Assembly (NCBI GenBank): GCA_964019425.1
Contig: OZ025792.1
Span: 744,001 to 808,000 of the forward strand
Direction: 5' to 3'
Length of the DNA stretch: 64,000 nt
Origin: Flectonema sp. DT1601
Lineage: Eukaryota; Euglenozoa; Diplonemea; Diplonemida; Diplonemidae
The translations under genes and the position numbers were made by a program. Below are positions 51,537-63,774 of this stretch, in pieces; positions within the stretch are counted from its first letter, which is position 1, and every line of letters begins with the position of its first letter. The notes under the pieces were generated by a model, which saw only the letters and a list, made by a program, of their open reading frames with translations, did not search any database and was not told the origin of the DNA.

Positions 51537-52007
51537 GACCTATCCTTTCGGTAATGTTGTTGTGTGGGGTTACAGTACTCTGTTGTTTATTAATATTTGA
51601 AATAGAACCTTCCGCAGATGTGGCAGAAGTACAGTTTTCGTTCTTCTGTCGGATAAAATATTTTTTTTCTCGTAGATTTTGTAAACTTTTTAAACTTGTT
51701 TCTGTGTTACTTTATTTAGATTAAAGTCGGAAAATCTTTTACACTCCCTCCACCGACACCCTTCCTGCTGTAGACTTCTCACCAATTGTTGTTTCTATAG
51801 ATGAGATTCACTTGTTCTTAATGATGATGGTGATGATTGTATTGACTTGCCGTGTTTTATTATTCTCCACAACACACAACAGGAAACATTATTCACTGAA
51901 AGGCAACTAATGAACTGATGAGTGAAATCTGAAGGAGGTGTCTTTTAGAATTACTTTTTATTTGTTCTCCCAGCCTCTCACAGAACTAAAATATGAAATA
52001 GCTTACA
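51537..52007. other. intergenic, 3' and 5' flanks, no gene seen
   Basis: AT-rich with T-runs. Towards its end, 'ttgttctcccagcctctcacag' (AG at 51982-51983) is acceptor-like and lies 25 nt before the next start codon. Confidence 0.5.
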
Positions 52008-54472
52008 ATGAGGATGTTGGCACTGTGCCTCACATACTTGTTGGTGAATGCAGAGGTAATTCAATCTAATGAAAGACAGTTACGTAAGGGTGTGTTTAGT
52101 GGAAAGTGGAATGCAGAAGCTGGTGTTGACCTCTCTGTCTTTGATAGACTGCTACCGATTTCTGAATACGGCTACGATAACAGTTCTACAGAGAGAACTT
52201 CAATAGCTGGAAAACAAGAAGTGATGAATGTCAACCCTGGTTATATTCAACTCTATTTGACCCCCTCGAAGAACAACAGCCAACAACTAAAAGGAAAAGT
52301 TTTATTAGTTACCGGCAACAAGAACAAAGAATATCATATTCGAGGAGTAGTTTCTAATTCAAGCGATAAGATGGCTGTCATAATGATACCGACATCTCTA
52401 CAACATGTTGTTGTAAATAAATACATCGCTGAGTCGAGAATCGCGCATAGCTTTATAGACTCTTCTTATGCTGTAGAATTGTTTGGAAGGAATGAAACGA
52501 TGTGGTTGCAAACTCGAAATACAACAAATGAATTATTAACATTAAACTACACGATGCCGAATGAAACATCTGTCCGACAGAGTCCTCCAAAACGTCGAAA
52601 AGGAGAGAGACTTTGGGCTCAAACAAAAGCAGCTATTGATGGAGATGGTTGTGTTTGGTTTGCTGATTTCGATGTTAGAAATGAAACGAGGAAGATTCCA
52701 TATCATAAATCGAAATCTGAAACTTTTTATTTTCTCTCTGGTAGTCTAATCTCCCTGACCTGCAACACAACTTTATCAGTGATTTCTTCACAAGAATATG
52801 TTGTTGAGGAAACAGATGATTCTTTCAACTACCTCCTAGCAGGTCTTTGTGTTACCGTCATCCATGCCTGGGGTGTGTCGAGACAGATATCATACGCGAG
52901 AACGAGAAGTACTCTTTCTCGTATTAGTTGGATTACATTTCTAAATATCGGAACATTTGAATGGTCATTAGCAAGTTATCACTGGACTATACTTGATATA
53001 ATGCCAGCCTTAATGAGATTGGTTATGGCAATTAGTTTCTTTCATTTGATGGTTTTTCATTTCTGCGCCAGACACGCGTACGACAGTTTAGAATCTCAGA
53101 GATACCAATCGAGGATATGGTTGTTACCAACTCTTTCATTTCCAATAAACCTTTTATGGTGGTTGACTGAGAATCGTCTTTACGTTGGAGACTTCCCTCT
53201 TTGGATTCCGAGTCTCTTTATTGTTCATGCGGTATGGGTACCTCAGATATTTCACAGTGCAAAACATTCAGCAGTCAGACCTGTTACTATGCCCCTGTTG
53301 GCTACCACGTTGTTGTCGAGATGTTATTACAGTAGTTTTAGAGTAGCAGGTCAATCTGTTTTCACTCCATTCAAAAGTGAACCAGCAGTTTACTTCTCGC
53401 TGGTACTTTGGATGGTTGTTCAAACTGCTGTGGTTGTGGCTCAACAGGTGTTCGGACCGACATTCTTCATTCCTCAGAAAATGCTCTCTCCAGCATACGA
53501 CTATCACGGCCCTCTTCCTTCACAATATCGCATCGCTCCTTTTGAAGAACGTGAGCGTGGCACCGCCCGAAAGCGTGGAATGTCATCCAACGCTGTTGCT
53601 GATTTAGAAGCCGGTTTGGGGCCTCTCAGTAGTCCCTCTGTTCCAGCTGAGCCACTCGATTGCGTTATTTGTCAGGTGTGTACTTTTCTTACCATGGATC
53701 TCCTACAGGGAGACGTTAATAATCCTTCCTGTTGAAAATCCTACGAATTGTTTTCCAAATTCGTATTTCTTTTTGAATCAGAATTCTGTCTTTCTGAAGA
53801 CCACAAAACGTTATTTGAGATTTCTCCGCCGCCACAGACTCAGGTACACCAACCTTTCCAGCGTTCAAGTTGTTTGCCAGGCGTCGAAGGAACTTCAGAG
53901 CAAACCAATACCTCCCCGGCGTCCCTCGCCGACGCATGCATCAGCCTCCCCCCATCGATTCCAGCTGCCCGTCACCATACCAAGTCCACAGCCTCTAGCC
54001 TCCGCTTGATCTTCGACGAGACCTTCACTTCCGCCCCTTCATGATCGAAACCCACCCCCAAGAAGGCCTGCCGGCTTCCATGTCAGACAGAATTCATCAG
54101 CAGCCGCATCAAGATTCGGCGCTTCATGCCACTCGCATTTAACATTTCTTTTTGTTGATTTCTCTTATGTAAAATAGAAAAGATAAGACTGTTCAGATAA
54201 ACAAAACAACAAACAGACGAGTATTGACTCCGAAGTCAGCAGCAACTACATGCTGGCACCTTGTGAGCACGTATTCCACACTCACTGTTTACAGGAATGG
54301 ATGCTGGTGAAGTTAGAGTGTCCTGTCTGTAGGAGGTATGTTGTTGTTTATTAGTCGATGCGTTCTTGACGTCAGGAAAACAAATTTTCAAATTGAAAAT
54401 ACAAAAAAAAACAGAGCGCTCCCTGAAAGTCAAATGGAAAGCGCGGGATGGTCGATATTTGGACGAGTGTGA
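52008..54472 (+). CDS. TUL1: Tul1/Dsc1-like membrane RING E3 ubiquitin ligase (614 aa, three exons)
   Basis: Proposed exons: 52008-53675, 54217-54335, 54415-54472 (615 codons with TGA). An N-terminal signal peptide (MRMLALCLTYLLVNAEV) leads into a lumenal domain of about 240 residues with many N-glycosylation sites (NSS, NET, NTT). About seven membrane spans follow (~275-500), then a cytosolic RING-H2: C552, C555, C572, H574, H577, C580, C591, C594, with the phrase MLAPCEHVFHTHCLQEW and CPVCRRALP typical of Tul1/Dsc1. That family ubiquitinates Golgi or endosomal membrane proteins as the core of the Dsc complex. The first intron (541 bp) splits the RING right after its second Cys and is far longer than the others here. 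The acceptors end aacaaacag and aaaaaaacag. Confidence 0.85.
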
Positions 54473-54878
54473 TGTGACTCTTCACTCTGTTGGGAATTCA
54501 TCCGCACTGTTGATGTGAACAGTTGTTCCATATTATATTATCCGTTGCGTTGACAACGTTGAGCTTCCAAACAAACTAGTCAGAAGCTGTCTGGTGTAGT
54601 GAAGCAGCAGACATGAACCGTTTCGGGTACGAGACACGCACCTCGGCACCAAATCCTTGAATTGATGAGATGAGATGAGATGCCGGAAAAGGACGGATGT
54701 CATTCATCTCTTATTATAACTCATCCTCATCCCCCAATAGGTAGATGACGTTAATGAATGAACTGATGAGTTTGAAGTCCTCAATCTGTTGGGAGATCAG
54801 TTCTGCACACAAACAATATCACTGTTGAGATACAAGTCTATTTTTAACATCTTACCAGGGCAGAAAAATAATAATAAA
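54473..54878. other. intergenic, no gene seen
   Basis: Contains a short direct repeat 'gatgagatgagatgagatg' near 54664. The end, 'acatcttaccag' (AG at 54857-54858), is acceptor-like and lies 21 nt before the next ATG. Confidence 0.5.
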
Positions 54879-56745
54879 ATGTCACAACAGGGGACTCCGG
54901 CCGCTGGCACTCCGCAGAGAAATGCAACGCCACAGAAAGTTGTAACGCCAAACAAGGCTGTCGGAACTCCGAAGGGTACTCCTACAGCAGCTCCACGGGG
55001 GAGTGTTACTGATAAGACAGCAACACCTCAACAAGGTAGTGCTCTGAAAGTGCAACAAAGTCCTGCGGCGGGTACACCAAGAGTGAGTCATCCTCAGACT
55101 ACACCAACAGGTAAGTCAGATATTACACAGCAAGTGAAGGAGAGCCCAGCTGGATCACCTGCTGCAGCAACACCCAAACCTGCTACTACTCAACAGGAGG
55201 ATCCGAACAAAAAACTGCAGCAGCTGCTTGAGGAGGAGGAAGCATTTGTTAATTCGAAAAAAGAAGAATTAGAAAAGCTACACAAAACTCTAACAGAAAC
55301 CAAAGACTCTGTTGATACTCTCACAGCGGAACTCTCCAGCAAGGCGAACACTCACGAGAATGAAATTTCAACTATTAAAGCACAAGACGAGGCGTTGACA
55401 CTTCAAATAAAGTCATCCATTGAACTGAGACAGTCTCAGCTAACTACGTCAACAGCAAACTTAAAGGTTAAAAGAGATGAAAAAACAGCACTTGACAACG
55501 AGCTGTTGCAGGTTCAAAAAAGACACAAATCTGACTGTGATGCCCGTGAGAAGTCTATTACAACTGCGAAGGATAAAACAGCTGCTGACTTCAAAGTGTT
55601 TTCGTCAGCAATCGAATCGCTTCGTTCTGATAAAGCGACTCGCCTGACTACTATCAAACAAATTCAGTCATCATATGCCACGGAGATCTCCGCTCTGAAA
55701 AAAGAACTTGCGGAGGGAAAGGACGCTGCCTCCAAGAAGCGTCGATCCCGCAAATCCGGGCCAACTCTTTCTGCCCCAGCCATTGCACTGACAGAGAAGC
55801 ATGAGGTTTGTGTGATGTTCATTTTAATATTCAAAGAATATCACATAAAGTACTTACACTAAAACAACAACAGGATGAGTTGGAAAAGAGAGATCAGGAA
55901 ATCAAACAACTTGAAGACCGCCTGAAGAAACGCACGGCCGTTTCTAAGAAATTGAAGTCTCAAATTGTATGTTTTCATCATCGGGAAAGTAATTCAAAAA
56001 CTCTCCTTCTTTACGATCAACACAAATAACACAACCAACACAATCACAGGAATCTTTATCCTTACAAGACGGAGTGACACAAGCAGACGTACTAAATGAA
56101 AGAAAGAATGCACTGAAATACCAAAAAGAGAAACACTGCAGAGCTATGGAGTATCTCAACACACAACTTGAAAACTTAAAAAAGGTCGAGGGGTGGAGTG
56201 AGGAACAGATGACAGAGCAAATGAAGAAAGAAATGGAGGAAACGGTCGCCAAGAGTAAGCAAACAGAAGAAAGTTGTAAGGATGATTTGATTGTTAATAA
56301 TTTTAAAGCGAAGATTGAATCGAAAACAACTTCAACAGAAACTGAGATGACTGAACTCAACAAACAAACTGAAGCCTTCCTCGAACGGAGTAAAACAGAA
56401 GCTACTTCCATCCCATTAGCAACTGATGGACTACAAGAAGTCATCGACTCTCTCAAGTCTGAAATTAAAAAGAGCGAAGAAACTCTGAAGTCAACAGAAG
56501 TTTCAATCAAACAAACCCAACGCGATATAAAAACGGCAACCGCAAAGTTGGTACTCGCGGATCCAAAAACACGTCACCACCTTGCTGCACCACCGAAAGG
56601 GTATGTTGGTTTTTTATTATTATTTTATTTTATTGTCAGTTACGTCGATTTCTGAAGTATGAAATAACAATCCAACAACAGCAAAGTAAAACGCACTCGC
56701 TCCCCTTCACCAGAATCGAAGACAAAGAGAAAGGGAAAACATTAG
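54879..56745 (+). CDS. TP-rich coiled-coil protein, probably nuclear (544 aa, four exons)
   Basis: Proposed exons: 54879-55805, 55874-55966, 56050-56600, 56682-56745; all GT-AG, frame kept. Residues 1-105 are low-complexity with repeated Thr-Pro steps (AGTPQRNATPQ, TPNKAVGTPKGTP), each a possible proline-directed kinase site. Residues ~107-300 and ~310-520 are coiled coil (Lys/Glu/Leu/Gln heptads), separated by KKRRSRKSGP, a good nuclear-localisation signal. The C-terminus is basic (KVKRTRSPSPESKTKRKGKH). An upstream in-frame ATG at 54789 would add 30 residues, but the acceptor-like AG at 54858 and the A-rich context favour 54879. I do not recognise the family; a chromosome- or cytoskeleton-associated structural role is plausible. 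Confidence 0.78.
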
Positions 56746-57294
56746 TCACTCAGCTGTTATGTAAGATGGTCAGCTAAATCGACAGTTTTTTTCTTCTTTT
56801 TTTTTTCTTTTTCTTTTACTGTTTTAATCCTTCTGTTAAGGTTCTAAAGTAGTTAACACACTTTACTTTTGATGAATTGTTTTTATATTTTCAGGTCATG
56901 AATATAAAAGAAACAAGTTGCAACTCATGCTTTTTTTTTTTTTTTTTTTTTGTATCCTTTTTTTTACAATAAGTTCTCTTTTTTATTATTTTTGTCCTTG
57001 TTGGGTATCCTCAGCAAGGCGTCAATTAGAACCCTTTCACTGCCTGTGTAGTCTGGTTTAGTGAAGCTGTGTGACGCTCTCCTACACACACAGGCAATTC
57101 CCTTAGTTAGACCACTAGTAGAAAAAAAAAAGAAAAAGAAAAAAGAAAATTAAATAACTAAAGTTAACTTGCCTACACTGGCAGGTCACCACTGTTTGGA
57201 CTGTACGGATGGATTGAGGTGAGAGTGTTAATGATCTTTTTATTTTATTATTCAGATTGTAACCTTGCATTAAAAAAAAGAATAAAAAAAAAAA
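56746..57294. other. intergenic, homopolymer-rich, no gene seen
   Basis: T-runs occur at 56931-56950 and A-runs at 57119-57150. The stretch 'tttttattttattattcag' (AG at 57254-57255) is acceptor-like before the next gene. The ATG of that gene follows an A-run. Confidence 0.5.
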
Positions 57295-58670
57295 ATGTCG
57301 CAGCTCGACACTCGTGTGCCCCTCGGTGAGGTAAGTGCCAATGGGCTCACTCCAAACACTAAAGCCAAGCACAACGTATGTATTGCTGTGAGGGAAGTGT
57401 TCGTTCTTTTCGAAATTTTCAATTCACATCAATCTGATGACGGTGAGAAACAACAATAAACAATACAGGAAAATATCCGTGAACAACTCCACGAGAGAGC
57501 CATGCGTATGAAGCAAGAGCACCAGGTATGGGAGCTCTATTTAAGTATCCCTTCTCGTTATTATTCACAAATCTATTTCATATAAAACAGAAGCTCAAGC
57601 CAGCTCAAGCCAAGCCAGTCGAACCAACGGCGAGAGTGATTCCTCAGGTTCCTTCGATAGCTGAACTTCCAAAAGCAGCTCCAGTGAAGGAAGTGAAGAA
57701 AGCGGTAGTCCCAGTTGTGGCTCCCGTCGTACCAGTGGCCGCAAAGAAGGTGGTGGAACAGAAGGCACCTGTCCCACAACCAAAGCCAGTAGAAAGACCT
57801 GTCGAGAAGAAGCTTGTTGTACCTGCACCACAATTGCAACAGCCAGCTCTCAGAGGAGACGAGGTGGATGCACCAACGTACAAACCAGCTGCTGCGGCAG
57901 TTGTTGAGCAAAAGGTGAAGAATGACCCTCCTGCAACTATTGAAGTTCCGCAGAAAGTTGTAGCCCCAGGTATCACTCCTCCAAACGTTCCTCCTGCAAA
58001 CCCAAAACCAGAAGCCAGGGAACAGAAGCCACGGAGAGTACTCGATGGTCAGGACGGTATCACCCAAGCCTGTCTCCTCCCTCCAAAGCGTGAGAAGAAA
58101 AGAGGAGCTGTTCCACCTCCAAATTTGGGAGGCGAAGCTCCAGCTGCTTCCAGAACTGAGAAACCAAGAGCAAAGCCAGTCGTCAGTAAGTTCGCTGAAA
58201 GACCAGCTGTTCCTTCATTAAATATTAGAAGAGAACCAGAAGTTACGAGAAGGGAAGATGTCCCACTTGCGAGAATGTTGGAAAGAGAGCGCGAGAGGTA
58301 CGCCCCTCAGAGAGATTTGCCAAACTACCGCGACCTGAGAATGGGTGGCCCTGAAATGCCACTTCCTCGTGGGCTTCCAGCACCTGACAGACACATGCCT
58401 GCCCCTGAAAGACGTCATCCGGGTGCTGGATTGGCAGCTCCTGATTTGGAGAGACTGAGATATGGACAGCCACCAGCGGCAGACATGCTTCACAGACCGT
58501 TTGGTGCTAATCCAAGAGACCTTCACGTTCCTGGTGGAATGCCACACTTTCCACCTGCATCTCACCTTCCTGGATTCCCTCCAGTTGGAGCTGGCTTACC
58601 GCGTGGTGGTCCTCTTCTTGATGATGCTGCACTTGCCAGACGTATTGCCATGGAGGAGTACAGCTGGTAA
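57295..58670 (+). CDS. proline/alanine-rich disordered protein (405 aa, three exons)
   Basis: Proposed exons: 57295-57375, 57469-57525, 57591-58670; GT-AG throughout, frame kept, 406 codons with TAA. The first two exons encode MSQLDTRVPLGEVSANG and a short charged helix (NIREQLHERAMRMKQEHQ). Residues ~47-190 are Pro/Ala/Val/Lys-rich (KPVEKK-like runs), residues ~190-290 are basic, and the last ~115 are rich in Pro, Arg, Gly and Leu, with repeated RGLPAP/HLPG-like steps, ending MEEYSW. No globular domain is visible. Such composition suits an RNA- or cytoskeleton-binding adaptor, but that is a guess. Start chosen because it allows all three exons to join; an in-frame start inside the last intron would lack the conserved-looking N-terminus. 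Confidence 0.72.
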
Positions 58671-59383
58671 ACATCGTCGTGTTCGAATGTTTTGTTCTAT
58701 TGCTGTCGCCTGTACTATTATTTTAATTAGAAGTAATTCCGTAAAGAAATCAAAATATCATATTTAGTTGAAAAGAGTCCTTGGCTCGTTTCTCTTTTGA
58801 TCCAAGTCCGTTACGTCTTTACTGAATACTTGCAATGAGTTGGCTGTTAGAAAAAAGAAAATGAGCCACTAGTCGAATAAAGAGGAAAGAAAGACCTCTT
58901 TAGAAAAGAAAAAAAACAACAGAAAATTACTGCCCCTCACTTAGATTCATTTCCTCCACTCGGGTAATTATAAGGCTCATTATGACGGCCGATTTACCTT
59001 GTTCCCGCTAAGGGTTTCTTGTTGCATCTCCTCCCTGTTTTACCAGTTAGAAAGTTCTTCGTAGAAAATTAAAGAAAAAAAGTAAAAAAACAAAATAAAA
59101 AAACTAAAAAGCAATCCTTCCTTGTCAAATCGTTGAAACAATCAGCTAGACGCTGATGCTCCATATCTGTCGTACGAAGCTGAGGAAGAATTAGTTTACT
59201 TTACTGTCATAGTAAATAATAAATATGAGAACGTTGAGGTGTAATAATATAGACTAGTCGTCTGGTTGTTAATTATAAAGTTACTTTAGAAGAATTACTT
59301 CATCTGTTCCCTTTCAACAGTCTCCACCACACTCCACTGATAATAACGAGTAACAGATTTATAAATAAAAGAGATGGAATAAA
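58671..59383. other. intergenic, no gene seen
   Basis: AT-rich. Near the end, 'ctgttccctttcaacag' (AG at 59319-59320) is acceptor-like, 64 nt before the kinase start codon. Nothing else is recognisable. Confidence 0.5.
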
Positions 59384-60481
59384 ATGGAGGCCACAGATTT
59401 AGTGATCTGGGTCTTGGTGGTAGTCGCCATAGTTTTGGCGCTGGTAGCCGGGACTCTAGCTTGGAGACTTTATTCAGGTAGGGTTGGCACTACTAGGGAA
59501 AACGAAGGCTGGGTGGAGAGTGAGCGGCGAGCAGCAACACAAAAGGAACCCAAAAGCAATGATTTGATCCAGCGGGCATCTAATTTACTTCGATCTGTAT
59601 CGCCATCATTTCATAATTCACCTCCCAAAAATTGGGAAAAACTTGAAAAAATTGGATCCGGAAGCAACGGTGTTGTATTCAAAGGAAGGAGGAAAAACGG
59701 ATCGATCTTCGCTGTGAAATGTCTTCAAGTGACGAGTAACAACAGATCAACAAGTTTAATGAGAGAAGTTGATATGATGTGTGAACTACGTCATGATTGT
59801 GTTATTCGAGTATTCGGAAGTAAATACGACAAAGATCAATCCACCCTAAACATTTTTATGGAATTTGCTGACAGAGGTAATCTAGGTGAGCTCTCCCGAC
59901 TTCGTCCCATTCCAGAACCCGAAATGATTTGTTATTTACGGAATATCCTCTCTGGAGTTCAATTCCTACACAGCAAGAAAGTAGTTCACAGAGACCTTAA
60001 AGGTGATAATATTTTATTAACGAGCGACAATTCAGCTAAAATTTCAGATTTTGGAGCTTGCAAAGAAGTCGAAATTGAAAAAACAATGCAAGCTGGAACA
60101 CTAATAGGAACACCCTTATGGATGGCACCAGAAGCAATGACTGGTGAATGTTGTAAGGCTTCAGATATTTGGTCAGTCGGTTGTATTGTTGTGGAAATGT
60201 TGACTGGGAAGCCTCCATGGAAACCTTTTGCTAACCATTGGCAAGCAATGCTAGTAATCGGTCAGTGGTCTGAACCACTCCCACCAAGTGTTCCAACAAA
60301 CATCACTCCTGATTGTTTAGACTTCCTTACGAGATGTTTTAATACCGATCCAAGAAAGAGACCTTCTTCTACTACTCTCTTAAACCATTCATTGATATTA
60401 GGATCTTCTGAGAAGTACCAGCCAGCAACTCTACCGAGTGATCAATACTTCGATGACTACGCTGCCTATGAGAGGTTGTAG
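59384..60481 (+). CDS. membrane-anchored MAPKKK-like Ser/Thr protein kinase (365 aa)
   Basis: One N-terminal membrane span (residues ~5-28, DLVIWVLVVVAIVLALVAG) is followed by a ~55-residue linker and a complete kinase domain (~84-340): Gly-loop GSGSNGVVFKG (~91-101), catalytic Lys in FAVKCL (~111), HRDLKGDN (~202-209), DFG (~222-224), activation segment TLIGTPLWMAPEAM, and a C-lobe Arg in PRKRPS. The HRDLKGDN and GTP.WMAPE forms are those of the MEKK/STE11 group. A single-span kinase of this type with almost no extracellular part suggests anchoring rather than ligand sensing; the orientation (kinase inside) is inferred from the basic residues after the span. Intronless. Whether it responds to the cAMP made upstream in this window cannot be told. 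Confidence 0.9.
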   Translation: MEATDLVIWVLVVVAIVLALVAGTLAWRLYSGRVGTTRENEGWVESERRAATQKEPKSNDLIQRASNLLRSVSPSFHNSPPKNWEKLEKIGSGSNGVVFKGRRKNGSIFAVKCLQVTSNNRSTSLMREVDMMCELRHDCVIRVFGSKYDKDQSTLNIFMEFADRGNLGELSRLRPIPEPEMICYLRNILSGVQFLHSKKVVHRDLKGDNILLTSDNSAKISDFGACKEVEIEKTMQAGTLIGTPLWMAPEAMTGECCKASDIWSVGCIVVEMLTGKPPWKPFANHWQAMLVIGQWSEPLPPSVPTNITPDCLDFLTRCFNTDPRKRPSSTTLLNHSLILGSSEKYQPATLPSDQYFDDYAAYERL

Positions 60482-63400
60482 TTCTAAACTCTACTCTACT
60501 TTGTATGATTAACCATCTCCAATTATTTACTTTAACTGGAGAGAGTACTTTTGTCCTACCGTCGGTATTGTCTGGCGGTTGTTTTAATTAACGAATCTCT
60601 TTTTGAGACGTTCGTTTTTTTTTTCTTCTTCTTTTTTTTTCTTTTTCTCGTCGTCTTATTTTGTTTTGTTTTTTTTTTCCCTCTTTTTTTTTTTTTCAAT
60701 CTGTTATTTTAAAAAACTATTCTGACCTCCGAGAAGGAGCGAAGTAGCATCTCCCCCCCTTTTTTTTATTTTTTATTTTGTTAAACAAGTTTTTGGGGTT
60801 GGTTTAAGTTAATTTCGTGTACAAGCATGGTATGTCTCTTTATCACGGATATTCCGTCTTAGGCTAAAGCCAATTCACTTGACATCTGTTGGTGTGTATC
60901 AGATACCCGTCAAGCTCATATTTTATTATCCGAAATCTAAGAAGGAGATATTTCTTGGCCTTGAATGAAGTCTATCCCGCAAGATGCTGCGGTGCGTGTT
61001 TTTCTACTGCAAATTGCTTAAGTTTTTTTTGTTTTGTTTTGTTTCTTTTATTGTTTTTTATTGTTGTCCTCCCTTGTTTAAAAAAAAAAAATAGACAACA
61101 CTTCCTTCATATTCTATCTTACGGCTGCTGGAGTTCAAAAAATAATAACAACTCAATGAAATGTGTAAGACAGGACTGATAATCGTAGTCAAGAGGGTTG
61201 GGTTGAGTTGGGTAGGGTGGGTTAATGAACACCCAAAACCCAAAACCATTATTAGTTTGATGTACTTACACTTTGTTGATTTGATTATTTTATTTAATTT
61301 TGTGATAAACTCCCAAGCTGGCCAATGCTAACTAAGAAAAAACTTATTTTCCTAAAAATTCCTGACTAAGAGCAACTGCTTTATTGAGTCTGTTGTTGTA
61401 AAAATCTTTTTTTTGAACACCCTCCCATTATTATTTTTTTGATGCCGTTGTTTTCTTTTGGTTTGTAACGACAAAAAATGTTGAAAACCTTCTTAGCTCT
61501 AACAGTTAAGTCTACAGTTTGCATCGTATACAAAAAAAAAAAAAACATCTTTTTTTTTAGTAAAAGCCGGGTTTTTTTTTGTTTTTTTTTTTGTTCGGAC
61601 AATGACCCAAAATACACCCCTATTTTTTTTTCCAATGGACCAAGAAACACCAAGTGGCCCAAAAAAAGCACCAAATGGATTCTGGTTACACTTTAGTACT
61701 CGTGCCTGTCCCGCTCCTTTCGCAGCACTGTAACTGTGCTAAAGGTAAGAACAACCTGAATGATAAAGCATGGAATAGCAAGGGATCGATTCTCTCGGTC
61801 ATTTTTGTTAGTTCTTAACCCGAAAAGGAATAATTTAAGGTAAGGCTCCAAGACTAGCAGTAATGCTGGGGATTCATTGACTGTCGTAGAGACATCATTT
61901 ACATGTGTAGGGTGGCTCGACCTATCTATGCGGGTGCACGGATCAAAGCCCAGGTCATAGGTATACTTTGGGTCACTTCGGTGTATTTTGGCCTCTTTTA
62001 GTTTTGTTTTGTTTTGTTTGCAACAAATGAATTTTTTCTGCGCGTTTTTTGAAATCAAAATCCTTTGCAGTTTGCAACTCAACAATCTGCAGTAGTCGGG
62101 TGACCCAATTCTCTTATTGTGGAAACTTTTGGACTCGCAAAAATTTTCAAATGACTCTGCGACCAATCCTTTTAGAGGATCTGATAATGTGGTCTCCCAT
62201 GACCGTATTTAGTCTTGCAGTTCATTGCCATGCTCAATTCAGTGCTGAAGATGGAAGTTGTCTTCTATTTTCTTTCAGTCAGGAGCGCAAGTTGCTGCAT
62301 TTTCTTTTATTAACACATTTATCTTTACTAACTTAATATTATTATTTAATGATCAGCTCTCTAATATTCTTGAGGGTCAACATGAGAGTTAGCAACAGTT
62401 ATGTTGGTGGAGGTTTGTCCTTCAAATCAACTCGCTGGCGACAACGATGCTGTTTTTGTTTTGGTTGGGTTGTTTTTGTAAGCTCAACTTTATTGATAAA
62501 GTTGTGGCATTTTGCGGTAATTTATTCCTGTCATCTCTTCGGTAATCCTTTCTGTCACTTCTAATGAAAATCAGATACGTGTTACTGGTGAGGGAGTGAA
62601 ACCGTACGAAGTTTATTTAATTGCTTTCGAGGGGATGCTAAAAATAAATAATCTCAATACCTCTGAAATACGTGAGACGTCGCTAATTGCTTACCTTTCT
62701 TTTATTTTATGGTTTTCCGTTGGCTGAAGCTAAGCTGACAATCATTCTTATTGGATAGGGACCGTTCACTTTTGTGGAATACTTCTAGTACAAGATTCTT
62801 TGTTTCTACTTTGTTCTATTTCTTACCTAGTTTGAGGGAACCAACCAAGCAGTGCAGTAAACGGTTCTTTGTTAACAAGGGGCTAAAAAATATTGTTTTG
62901 GTAAAATCCCTTTTTTTTTTTTCAATCCTTATGTTAAGTACAACACCTGTTAAACAGATTTAAATATATTTCAAACCTCTCGGTGTTGTGGATAATTACA
63001 TTACTCTTCTTCATTTATCTTTGAAAGTTCACTTTTGTGTGAAGCGCTTCGTTTCATTGATATGGCTTTTGCTTCGCAATCTAAAAAACGTTTAAAAATA
63101 TGTTTGTAATTGTTGTTCTGTAATTGAATTCATGAACTTATTACAGCGGGGAACTTAATTAATGTTCAAAGTTAGGATCAGTTCATTTCTTATGAACGGC
63201 AGATGGCAGCGTTCTAGTGACTCTGTGTTCCGCTTCTTGTTTTGTCTTTGAAGGCGTCGTGCGTAAAGCACGGTGAGCAGTGAACCACACTGCGATGAAT
63301 CTACGCTGCCAACCTTCTTTTTTCGTTTGCGTCCTTTTCCCTGTGTAAAAGTTCATGTACCTTGAATAATCTCATACTAACTTGCAGATTGCTGAATGTG

Positions 63401-63774
63401 TGTTTCAGTATTTCAGCTATTTTTTTTTCCCCTTTTTTTTCTCTTTTTTTTTTTTGTGAATGCGATTTTTTTTTTTGTTGTTTTTTAATTTAGTACTTGT
63501 GGTACTTGTCGATCTTTATGGAAAGAAATCAGATCCGGGTTTGTGTCCTGTATGGAAGTGATAAACTTTTATGTTGCTCGTGTTTAGTTTTCTTTTACAG
63601 AAATTTCAGAGTTATAAATAAGAGAGGTCATCAGCCCTGCAATTTGGAGGCGCGTTATGACTCCAGCGTTGTTTAATTGGATTGGATGACAGCAAAATAT
63701 AAATTTAGTTTTTTTTAGAAAACTGATCGATTTAGTTTTCATCAACAGAAATAAAAGTTATTTGTAATAATATT
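60482..63774. other. 3.3-kb intergenic region, no supported gene
   Basis: Rich in T-runs (60617-60710, 61560-61595, 63420-63470). The open frames here (up to 157 codons, at 61693-62166 on the minus strand) have no domain and composition like the surrounding non-coding DNA. I looked for tRNA and rRNA signatures and saw none. A long 5' regulatory region or an unrecognised non-coding RNA for the next gene is possible. At its end, 'tttagttttcatcaacag' (AG at 63747-63748) is acceptor-like. Confidence 0.5.

Noticed and set aside
53748-54044. Separate 98-codon gene between TUL1 exons
   Set aside because: It lies wholly within the intron that must be removed to complete the RING, has Pro/Ser low complexity and competes with another frame of similar length.
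61606-61992. Inverted repeat acccaaaatacacc / ggtgtattttgg as ends of another element
   Set aside because: Only 12 bp match and I see no target duplication or second copy.
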